Positions 1 to 5,162 of a stretch of DNA of 5,162 nucleotides are shown here, one piece after another. Below the pieces are notes generated by a model. That model was not told where the DNA came from and searched no databases. It saw only the letters and a program-made list of their open reading frames with translations. A program made the position numbers and the translations under genes. This stretch comes from Prosthecobacter sp. GTDB lineage: Bacteria; Verrucomicrobiota; Verrucomicrobiia; Verrucomicrobiales; Verrucomicrobiaceae. Each line of letters begins with the position of its first letter. Position 1 is the first letter of the stretch. Location: positions 1 through 5,162 of the forward strand of contig JAOZVT010000798.1 in NCBI GenBank assembly GCA_025869455.1, given 5' to 3'.

Positions 1-2
1 GC

Positions 3-50
3 TTCCAGCGCGGACGCGTGCACTTCAGGTTCTACTCTGTGCTGATTTAA
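3..50 (+). CDS. Possible C-terminal end of an unidentified protein (partial)
   Basis: This frame runs in from the left edge and ends at a TAA at 48-50, giving the 15-residue end FQRGRVHFRFYSVLI. Support is limited. Twelve of the 15 codons end in G or C, matching the bias of the clear genes here, while the other two forward frames are much poorer in G/C at third positions. The peptide has the basic and aromatic mix of a folded protein's end. If real, the gene converges on the leftward oxidase-like gene and the two overlap by four bases (47-50), a common tail-to-tail arrangement. Too little is visible to name a family or function. The alternative is that this is non-coding sequence beyond the end of the leftward gene. 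Confidence 0.4.
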   Translation, partial: FQRGRVHFRFYSVLI

Positions 51-487
51 ACCAAGGGCACCTCATGATACTCCAGCGCCCATTCTTTCATGTAGCGCAC
101 CCGGATGGGGGTGAATTTGTAAAGGATGAGTTCGGGGTTGTTGATATCTTTTAAATAAGCGCGGAGGAGAGGATTGGCGGACCAGATTTCTTCGATGAGG
201 GGGCGGTCGGTGAGGACTTCAGCGAGTGCGGTGATGCGGACTTGGTTGTGGTCGTCATCCGTATAGCAGAGTTCGGCTTTCGGGTTAGTGGCCAGTTCGG
301 TGGTCTTGCCATAGCGGCGGAGATTGGCGATGTAGATGATGAATCCGTCGGTTTTTACCGGAGAGACGGGACGCACGCGGGGTTGATCTCCTTCTACCGT
401 GGCTAAGACGGGGAATTTGGCGGCTTCCATCGTGGCTTGGGCCAGGGTGGGAAGGGTTGTGGGGTCAATGGGAGCAGGCTGGGGCAT
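47..487 (-). CDS. Pyridoxamine 5'-phosphate oxidase-like (split-barrel FMN-binding) family protein
   Basis: A 146-residue protein of the small FMN-binding split beta-barrel group that includes PNPOx-like and general stress protein 26-like proteins. What is seen: an N-terminal helix region (about 12-24), a first barrel strand FPVLATV (25-31), the segment QPRVRPVSPV (35-44) typical of the second strand, a strand FIIYIAN (49-55), then KTTELATNPKAELCY (61-75), the usual helix-strand block, and VRITALAEVLTD (83-94). A C-terminal strand carries a conserved-looking tryptophan (136). Family knowledge says these are soluble cytoplasmic flavin or related cofactor-binding redox proteins. Most have no proven substrate, and this one is probably not the true PdxH, which is longer (about 210-220 residues). 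The ATG at 485-487 is preceded by no Shine-Dalgarno sequence. The gene is transcribed away from tex and seems monocistronic here. Family call is good; substrate unknown; an F420-binding relative cannot be excluded. Confidence 0.85.
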   Translation of the reverse strand: MPQPAPIDPTTLPTLAQATMEAAKFPVLATVEGDQPRVRPVSPVKTDGFIIYIANLRRYGKTTELATNPKAELCYTDDDHNQVRITALAEVLTDRPLIEEIWSANPLLRAYLKDINNPELILYKFTPIRVRYMKEWALEYHEVPLV

Positions 488-551
488 GGCGGGGACAAAT
501 GATGATGTCTTGGGAATGACCTAGGAGGGAGAAGAGGGTCGCTTTTTTTAA

Positions 552-586
552 ACAGGATTTACAGGATGACAGGATTAACAAGATTC
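552..586 (+). repeat. Short degenerate tandem repeat, consensus ACAGGATTN, four units
   Basis: Four consecutive 8-9 base units can be read: ACAGGATTT (552-560), ACAGGATG (561-568), ACAGGATTA (569-577) and ACAAGATTC (578-586). It follows directly after a T-run and AAA (543-551). The pattern sits in the intergenic region, not in a gene, and differs in base composition from the GC-rich surroundings. I recall similar-looking ACAGGATT strings in intergenic DNA of other environmental bacteria, but cannot verify that here. It could be a dispersed intergenic repeat, a protein-binding array or a remnant. The repetition is directly visible; any function is unknown. Confidence 0.7.
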
Positions 587-602
587 AGAATGGGAGGTGG
601 AT

Positions 603-635
603 GATCACCTTTGAACGCAGGTCCGTGGGGTGATC
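603..635. repeat. Inverted repeat GATCACC / GGTGATC
   Basis: GATCACC (603-609) is the exact reverse complement of GGTGATC (629-635), a 7-base-pair perfect stem that two G-T pairs (610-628 and 611-627) would extend at RNA level, leaving a 15-base loop. The left arm can also pair with AGGTG just upstream: AGGTG (595-599) and CACCT (606-610) form a competing 5-bp hairpin with a 6-base loop. This could be a two-half-site operator or an RNA structure in a leader, but a 7-bp inverted repeat can arise by chance. No T-run follows, so it is not a terminator. Confidence 0.4.
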
Positions 636-669
636 TCGCGGGAAGGTGACTGCCTTTGTCAAGTGGGGG

Positions 670-694
670 CTGAAACAAAAGTTTCGCCTGAAAC
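670..694. repeat. Alternating hairpin arms GAAAC / GTTTC / GAAAC
   Basis: The arms GAAAC (672-676), GTTTC (681-685) and GAAAC (690-694) are each separated by exactly four bases. The middle arm can pair with either flank, giving two mutually exclusive 5-bp, 4-base-loop hairpins. The outer arms are part of an exact direct repeat CTGAAAC (670-676 and 688-694) with an 18-base period. It lies 115 bases before the tex ATG. Such a layout fits a switchable RNA leader or a tandem protein-binding site with half-sites about two helical turns apart. The stems are short, so chance is a serious alternative. Confidence 0.4.
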
Positions 695-809
695 GTGCTC
701 TGGGGTTGCCCTGTGCCCACGCTTTGGCTAACTCAGCCTTCCCAACTCGTGGCGTGCTCCTGGTGCGTCCCTCTCTTTTTTGTTATCGTCCCCCCTAGTT
801 TTTTCCACC

Positions 810-3191
810 ATGTCCGCTACCAACGAACTGAACATCAACGTCGATCATGTCGAACGCGTCGCCAAGGAACTCGGCCTGCGAGCCATCCAGGTGGGGGCGA
901 CGGCGAAGCTCTTTGCCGATGGTGCGACGGTGCCTTTCATTGCCCGATATCGTAAGGAGGCCACGGGATCCATGGATGAGGTGCAGATCCAGAATGTGAA
1001 GGAGCGGATGGAACAATTGGTGGCGCTGGATGATCGCCGGGCGGCCATTGTGAAGTCTCTGGAAGAGCGCAATCTGATGACGGATGTGCTGCGCGCGAAG
1101 ATCGATAAAGCGGAGACGATGAACAGTCTGGAGGATATTTTTGCGCCGTTCCGTCCGAAGCGCCGCACCCGGGCGACCATCGCGAAGGAAAAGGGCCTGG
1201 AGCCGCTGGCGGATTTCATTGAGGCCAATCTCTTTACCCACGGGGTGAAGGTGGAGGAGGAAGCGGCCAAGTTTGTGAATCTGGACGCGGAGACGGAGGA
1301 GCTGAAGGTGAAGGATACGGTGGAGGCGCTGAGTGGTGCACGCGATATCATAGCGGAGCGTATCAGTGATCATGCCGATGCACGTGCGGCGCTGCGCAAG
1401 CTGTATAGCGAGCAGAGTACGGTGGTGTCTAAGGTGATGTATGGCAAGGAGGCGGAGGCGGATGCGCAGAAGTTCCGCGATTACTTTGACTGGTCAGAGC
1501 CGCTGAAATCCATCCCCTCTCACCGCATGCTGGCGATCCGCCGGGGTGAGAAGGAAGGCTTCCTGCTGATGCGGGTGAATCCGCCGGAAGATGCGGCGGT
1601 GCAGATCCTGACGAACCTGTTTGTGAAAGGGGCCAATGCCTGCTCTGACCAGATGAAGCTGGCCTGCGCGGATAGCTACAAGCGGCTGCTGAGCAGCAGC
1701 ATGGAAACGGAGGCGCGTCTGGAGTCTAAGAAGAAGGCGGATGGTGAAGCGGTGCGTGTGTTTGCCGACAATCTGCGTGAGCTGCTGCTGGCGGCTCCGC
1801 TGGGGCAGAAGCGTGTGCTGGGCATTGACCCAGGCTTCCGCACGGGCTGCAAGGTGGTGGTGCTGGATGCGCAGGGGCAGCTGCTTTTCAATGATGTGAT
1901 CTATTTGTTAGGCGAGGGCAATAGCCTGATGCAGGCGAAGACGCTGATCATGAATTTGGTGGAGCGTTTTAAGATCGAAGCCATCGCCATTGGCAATGGT
2001 ACGGCCAGCCGTGAGACGGAGGCTTTCATCAAGAAGATCGGCGTGCCCAAGGCCATCCCCGTGCTGATGGTGAATGAAAGCGGTGCGTCCATTTACAGCG
2101 CCAGTGAGGTGGCGCGTGAGGAGTTCCCGAATCACGACATCACGGTGCGCGGGGCGGTCTCCATCGCCCGGCGTCTCATGGATCCGCTGGCGGAGTTGGT
2201 GAAGATTGATGCCAAGTCCATCGGGGTGGGGCAATACCAGCATGATGTGGATCAGAACCAGCTCAAAAGTAGCCTGGACAATGTGGTGATCAGCGCGGTG
2301 AACGGTGTGGGGGTGGAGATCAATACGGCCAGCAAGCAGTTGCTGAGTTACGTGTCGGGTCTGAACAGCACGCATGCGTCAAACATCGTGGCTTTCCGCA
2401 ATGAAAACGGTGCCTTTAAGACACGCAAGGATCTGCTGAAGGTGCCGCGTCTGGGTGACAAGGCCTTTGAACAGGCGGCGGGATTCCTGCGCATTCGCGG
2501 TGCGGCGAATCCGCTGGATGCGAGCGCGGTGCACCCTGAGCGTTATGCGCTGGTGGAAAAGATGGCGGCAGATCTGGGCTGCACGGTGGCGGATCTGATC
2601 CAAAAGGCGGAACTGCGCCAGAAGCTGGATCTGAAAAAGTATGTGAGTGAAGATGTGGGCCTGCCGACGCTGCAAGACATTGTGAGCGAGCTGGCTAAGC
2701 CGGGTCGCGATCCACGTAAGCAGTTTGAAGCCTTCAACTTTGCCGAGGGTGTCAATGACATGAAGGACCTGACGGTGGGCATGAAGCTGCCGGGCATTGT
2801 GACCAATGTGACGGCCTTTGGGGCGTTTGTGGACATCGGCGTGCACCAGGACGGGCTCGTCCACGTCAGCCAGCTCAGCGATACGTTTGTGCGGGATGCG
2901 GCAGAGGTGGTGAAGGTGGCGCAGAAGGTCACCGTCACGGTCACAGAGGTGGACATTCAGCGGAAACGCATCGCGCTGAGCATGAAGTCCAATCCCGACT
3001 TTGAGAAAAAGACGGGCGCAGGTGGCCCACGCCCAGCAGGGCAGGGTGGCCAAGGCGGCGGTAACCGTGGGGGCTTCAGCAGTGGCGGCGGAGACCGAAA
3101 TCGCAACAGCGGTGGCGGCATGGGAAATCCCTTTGGCGGTGGTGGCGGTGGCGACTGGTTCACGGCGGCGGCTCAAAAGGGGAAAAAATAG
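810..3191 (+). CDS. tex: Tex (YhgF-type) RNA-binding transcription accessory protein
   Basis: A 793-residue protein that covers the whole Tex family architecture. Seen in order: the N-terminal Tex helical domain (about 10-200) with the signature DGATVPFIARYRKEATGSMDE starting at residue 37; the YqgF/RNase H-like domain opening at VLGIDPGFRTGCKV (336 onward); helix-hairpin-helix repeats from SLDNVV (488) through KVPRLGDKAFEQAAGFLRI (ending near 562); and an S1 RNA-binding domain (about 653-726, with GIVTNVTAFGAFVDIG and DGLVHVSQLS). A roughly 58-residue glycine-rich tail, with scattered arginines and asparagines, ends in KGKK. Known for the family: Tex is a cytoplasmic nucleic-acid-binding protein, structurally related to eukaryotic Spt6, affecting transcription and RNA turnover; the YqgF domain is not established as an active nuclease. 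I chose ATG 810; an in-frame TTG at 780 would add ten residues (MLSSPLVFST) that are not family-like. No Shine-Dalgarno precedes the ATG; the 20 bases before it are pyrimidine-rich. Several long antisense frames inside it are compositional shadows. Confidence 0.97.
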   Translation: MSATNELNINVDHVERVAKELGLRAIQVGATAKLFADGATVPFIARYRKEATGSMDEVQIQNVKERMEQLVALDDRRAAIVKSLEERNLMTDVLRAKIDKAETMNSLEDIFAPFRPKRRTRATIAKEKGLEPLADFIEANLFTHGVKVEEEAAKFVNLDAETEELKVKDTVEALSGARDIIAERISDHADARAALRKLYSEQSTVVSKVMYGKEAEADAQKFRDYFDWSEPLKSIPSHRMLAIRRGEKEGFLLMRVNPPEDAAVQILTNLFVKGANACSDQMKLACADSYKRLLSSSMETEARLESKKKADGEAVRVFADNLRELLLAAPLGQKRVLGIDPGFRTGCKVVVLDAQGQLLFNDVIYLLGEGNSLMQAKTLIMNLVERFKIEAIAIGNGTASRETEAFIKKIGVPKAIPVLMVNESGASIYSASEVAREEFPNHDITVRGAVSIARRLMDPLAELVKIDAKSIGVGQYQHDVDQNQLKSSLDNVVISAVNGVGVEINTASKQLLSYVSGLNSTHASNIVAFRNENGAFKTRKDLLKVPRLGDKAFEQAAGFLRIRGAANPLDASAVHPERYALVEKMAADLGCTVADLIQKAELRQKLDLKKYVSEDVGLPTLQDIVSELAKPGRDPRKQFEAFNFAEGVNDMKDLTVGMKLPGIVTNVTAFGAFVDIGVHQDGLVHVSQLSDTFVRDAAEVVKVAQKVTVTVTEVDIQRKRIALSMKSNPDFEKKTGAGGPRPAGQGGQGGGNRGGFSSGGGDRNRNSGGGMGNPFGGGGGGDWFTAAAQKGKK
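3008..3188 (+). other. Glycine-rich low-complexity segment encoding the Tex C-terminal tail
   Basis: The last part of tex is built from GGC/GGT/GGG glycine codons mixed with Arg, Asn, Ser and Gln, including NRGGF, SSGGGDRNRNSGGG and a run of six glycines before DWFTAAAQKGKK. This segment should be disordered. RG/RGG-like composition is generally associated with RNA binding, which fits the adjacent S1 domain; that link is inference. The closing MGNPFG...DWFTAAAQKGKK resembles the basic end with an MGN/ADAFA-type motif that I recall from proteobacterial Tex proteins, so the glycine stretch may be an insertion within a conserved tail. The repetitive GGCGGT-type DNA is prone to length change by slippage. 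Confidence 0.75.
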
Positions 3192-3278
3192 GCTGACGTT
3201 TCGTCTTCTTTAACACTTTTTTCTGGTCAGCTGGTCTGAGCCAGACTTGTATCACCACGGAAGGACACATTCATCGCC
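3192..3278 (+). other. Gap between tex and the ATPase gene, with weak hairpins
   Basis: The 87-base gap has two weak structures. GCTGAC (3192-3197) can pair with GTCAGC (3226-3231) across a 28-base loop containing a T-run. GTCTG (3234-3238) can pair with CAGAC (3242-3246) around a 3-base loop, followed by TTGTATC. Neither has the GC-rich stem plus continuous T-run of an intrinsic terminator, so read-through from tex into the ATPase gene is plausible. I see no convincing promoter either. Confidence 0.35.
3259..3265 (+). promoter_or_regulatory. Possible ribosome binding site for the ATPase gene
   Basis: GGAAGGA is a purine-rich, Shine-Dalgarno-like stretch upstream of the ATG at 3279. The 13-base gap to the start codon is longer than the usual 5-9, so its use is uncertain. 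The reading frame has no ATG, GTG or TTG between the in-frame stop TGA at 3237-3239 and the ATG at 3279, so the start itself is well determined regardless of this site. Confidence 0.4.
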
Positions 3279-5162
3279 ATGACCATCACGCCTGATCAAT
3301 ACGAGAAGCTCGGAGCCTTTTACCTGGGGCGCGGTTACGACCTGGAGTCGAAGCAACTTCAGGATGACCTCATCATGTATGATTCCAAGGATCTCGTCAC
3401 CCATGGCGTGGTGCTGGGCATGACGGGCTCTGGAAAAACGGGTCTCTGTTTGGCCCTGCTGGAGGAGGCGGCTATGGACGGGGTGCCGCTCATCGCTATT
3501 GATCCCAAAGGTGACATTGGCAATGCGCTGCTGACTTTCCCTAACCTGAGTCCGGAAGAGTTTAAACCCTGGGTCAATACGGATGATGCCCGCCGCAAAG
3601 GGGTGAGTGTGGAAGACTACGCGACCCAGCAATCACAGATGTGGACCAAGGGGCTAGCTGACTGGGGCCAAGGGGCGGACCGCATTCGCAAGCTGCGGGA
3701 TACAGTGGACATGGCCATCTACACGCCGGGTAGCAGCGCGGGTCTGCCGGTTTCTATTTTGAGCTCTCTGGACTGTCCGCCTGCGGCTGTCCTGGAAGAT
3801 GCGGAAACTCTGGGAGACCGGATTGAAAGCACGGTATCTTCTTTGTTAGGCCTGATGGGGATCGAGGCGGATCCTGTGCAATCTGCGGAGCACATCCTGC
3901 TGTCGAACATCATCGCCTATGCCTGGAAAAAGGGGCAGAATGTTTCGCTGGAAAACCTGATCCGCCAGATCCAGCAGCCGCCGATCCGGAAGATCGGGGT
4001 GGTGGATATTGAGACTTTTTGTCCTGAGTCCAAGCGCTCTGCTTTGGCGATGAAGCTGAACAACCTCATTGCCTCTCCAGGTTTTGCCACCTGGCTGGAG
4101 GGGGAGCCGCTGGACATCCAGCGCATGTATTACACGCCTGAGGGGAAACCGCGCATCACCATCTTTAACATTGCGCATTTGAGCGATAGCGAGCGCATGT
4201 TCTTTGTGTCCTTGTTGTTGAATCAATTGTTAGGCTGGATGCGTAGCCAGCAGGGCACCACCTCTCTCCGCGCCATGTTTTACATGGATGAGATCTACGG
4301 TTACCTGCCACCGAGCGCGATGCCGCCATCCAAGAAGCCGCTGATGATCCTGCTGAAACAGGCGCGTGCTTTTGGTCTGGGCCTGCTGGTAGCCACGCAG
4401 AACCCGGTGGATCTGGACTACAAGGCGCTGGCGAATATCGGTACCTGGTGGATCGGCCGCCTGCAGACGGAGCGCGATAAAGCGCGCCTGCTGGATGGGC
4501 TGGAAGGTGCCATCAGCAGCAGTGGCGGGACGCTGGATCGTAAGACGCTAGAGGTGGCCATTTCAGGTCTGGGAAATCGTGTGTTCCTGATGAACAACGT
4601 GCATGAAGACGGGCCGGTGGTGTTTCACGTCCGCTGGATCATGAGTTATCTCAGTGGGCCTCTGGCACGGGATCAGGTAAAACGTCTCATGGACCCGCTT
4701 CGTCCGGCTAAGCAGGCGGTGGCCAGCGGTGAAGATGATGGGTTCTTACCGCCAGGGGCCACGGCTGCGCCTGCGGCAGATCGTAATACCATCAAGCCGC
4801 GTCTGCCAGAGGGGACTGCGGAGTACTTTTTAGCTTCCGAAGTTTCTTCCGATACTCTTTGTTATGTGCCTGCCATTTTGCGCAGCGCTGAGGTGAATTT
4901 TGATGACACGCGCCGAAAGATCAGTGGCCGCAGCAACATTACTTTGGTCAACCTGATTGATATTAACAATCAGCGTGTCCTTTGGGACAAGTTTGTGGAT
5001 ATTCCACGTGATGTGAACCTTTCCTCCTGGGAGTCTGCGCCGGAAGATGGGGCTGAATACACGGATCTGCCAGGAGCAGCGATGAAGTCCAGTACCTATA
5101 CGAGCATCAAGAAAGATTATGCCGACTGGGTCTATGCCAATCATACCTTGGAGGTGAGTTAC
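3279..5162 (+). CDS. HerA/VirB4/TraG-type P-loop ATPase (3' end outside window)
   Basis: An uninterrupted frame from ATG 3279 to the window edge gives 628 residues with no stop. Seen: Walker A GMTGSGKT (47-54), IDPKGD (74-79) as in VirD4/TraG/HerA ATPases, YTPGSSAGLP (148-157), a helical insert of about 280 residues between the Walker motifs, Walker B AMFYMDEIYG (332-341) with D337 and E338, LLKQARAFGLG (358-368), the sensor-like ATQNP (372-376), and RLQTERDK (394-401) with arginines that could act as fingers between subunits. A proline/alanine-rich linker (about 485-512) leads to a second region (about 513-628 onward) that I do not recognise. Known: these ATPases usually form hexamers that move DNA or protein. 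There is no membrane segment and no N-terminal HAS-barrel as in HerA, since Walker A starts at residue 47. The protein matches my memory of a widespread soluble family of about 800 residues annotated only as ATP-binding protein or HerA-like helicase; its role is not established. It follows tex by 87 bases, same direction. Confidence 0.93.
   Translation, partial: MTITPDQYEKLGAFYLGRGYDLESKQLQDDLIMYDSKDLVTHGVVLGMTGSGKTGLCLALLEEAAMDGVPLIAIDPKGDIGNALLTFPNLSPEEFKPWVNTDDARRKGVSVEDYATQQSQMWTKGLADWGQGADRIRKLRDTVDMAIYTPGSSAGLPVSILSSLDCPPAAVLEDAETLGDRIESTVSSLLGLMGIEADPVQSAEHILLSNIIAYAWKKGQNVSLENLIRQIQQPPIRKIGVVDIETFCPESKRSALAMKLNNLIASPGFATWLEGEPLDIQRMYYTPEGKPRITIFNIAHLSDSERMFFVSLLLNQLLGWMRSQQGTTSLRAMFYMDEIYGYLPPSAMPPSKKPLMILLKQARAFGLGLLVATQNPVDLDYKALANIGTWWIGRLQTERDKARLLDGLEGAISSSGGTLDRKTLEVAISGLGNRVFLMNNVHEDGPVVFHVRWIMSYLSGPLARDQVKRLMDPLRPAKQAVASGEDDGFLPPGATAAPAADRNTIKPRLPEGTAEYFLASEVSSDTLCYVPAILRSAEVNFDDTRRKISGRSNITLVNLIDINNQRVLWDKFVDIPRDVNLSSWESAPEDGAEYTDLPGAAMKSSTYTSIKKDYADWVYANHTLEVSY

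Larger units (their letters stand above)
488..809. other. Intergenic region between divergent genes
   Basis: These 322 bases lie between the starts of the leftward oxidase-like gene and rightward tex, so promoters for both should be here. The region holds a T-run (543-549) next to a short ACAGGATT-type repeat (552-586), an inverted repeat (603-635) and a pair of alternating short hairpins (670-694), listed separately. I looked for sigma-70 type boxes facing tex. TTGTCA at 656-661 has no acceptable -10 at a 17-base spacing, and TTGCCC (706-711) with TAACTC (729-734) is a weak match, so I call no promoter. The forward frame that stays open from 695 to 955 overlaps tex out of frame and has no coding character. 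Confidence 0.8.

Noticed and set aside
552..586. CRISPR array reading of the ACAGGATT units
   Set aside because: Units are 8-9 bases, adjacent with no spacers and degenerate; there are no cas genes nearby.
706..734. Possible sigma-70 promoter TTGCCC-17-TAACTC for tex
   Set aside because: The -10 box matches the consensus too poorly and the flanking DNA is GC-rich; not better than chance.
780..809. TTG start that would extend Tex by ten residues
   Set aside because: The added residues MLSSPLVFST are not typical of Tex, and the ATG at 810 gives an N-terminus of normal family length.
695..955. Forward 86-codon frame crossing the tex start
   Set aside because: It overlaps tex in another frame, has a cysteine/tryptophan-rich unnatural composition and covers the intergenic region without any coding bias.
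795..1373. Antisense open frames of 192 and 168 codons over the start of tex
   Set aside because: They overlap each other and the conserved Tex N-terminal domain; no family-like motifs, only compositional openness.
2379..3176. Long antisense open frame of 265 codons inside tex
   Set aside because: It lies fully opposite a confirmed family protein; its His/Arg/Leu-rich translation is typical of the reverse frame of a GC-rich gene and resembles no protein I know.
3192..3246. Intrinsic terminator after tex
   Set aside because: One hairpin has a 28-base loop with the T-run inside it, the other has a 5-bp stem without a following T-run.
3252..4226. Antisense frames opposite the ATPase gene
   Set aside because: They are shadows of the intact forward ATPase frame, whose Walker motifs make the coding strand certain.

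Overview
The window looks like a piece of bacterial chromosome from a GC-rich organism with a strong preference for G or C at third codon positions. A member of the Verrucomicrobia or a related PVC-group bacterium would fit. I base this only on the general look of the proteins and on two of the three gene starts lacking a Shine-Dalgarno sequence, so the assignment is tentative. There are no RNA genes, CRISPR arrays, insertion sequences or integrases.

Layout, left to right: (1) the last 15 codons of a possible rightward gene, entering from outside and ending at 50; (2) a leftward gene, 47-487, for a small FMN-binding split-barrel protein of the pyridoxamine 5'-phosphate oxidase-like family; (3) a 322-base intergenic region between divergent genes, holding a short degenerate ACAGGATT repeat and two inverted-repeat structures; (4) a rightward gene, 810-3191, for a full-length Tex (YhgF-type) RNA-binding transcription accessory protein with a long glycine-rich tail; (5) an 87-base gap; (6) a rightward gene from 3279 that is still open at the end of the window, encoding at least 628 residues of a HerA/VirB4/TraG-type P-loop ATPase. 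That last gene is easy to miss because it has no stop codon in the window, but it is the second largest gene here and is uninterrupted.

The genes do not form an obvious pathway. Tex is a housekeeping nucleic-acid-binding protein linked to transcription and RNA metabolism. The ATPase belongs to a conserved family whose cellular role I cannot state. The oxidase-like protein is on the other strand and has its own upstream region. Tex and the ATPase gene point the same way and could be co-transcribed, but the gap is wide enough for a separate promoter and contains no convincing terminator.

I looked for a novel multi-gene system and did not find one. The points most worth following up are the poorly characterised ATPase with its C-terminal extension, the intergenic ACAGGATT repeat, the alternating hairpin upstream of tex, and the glycine/arginine-rich tail of Tex.
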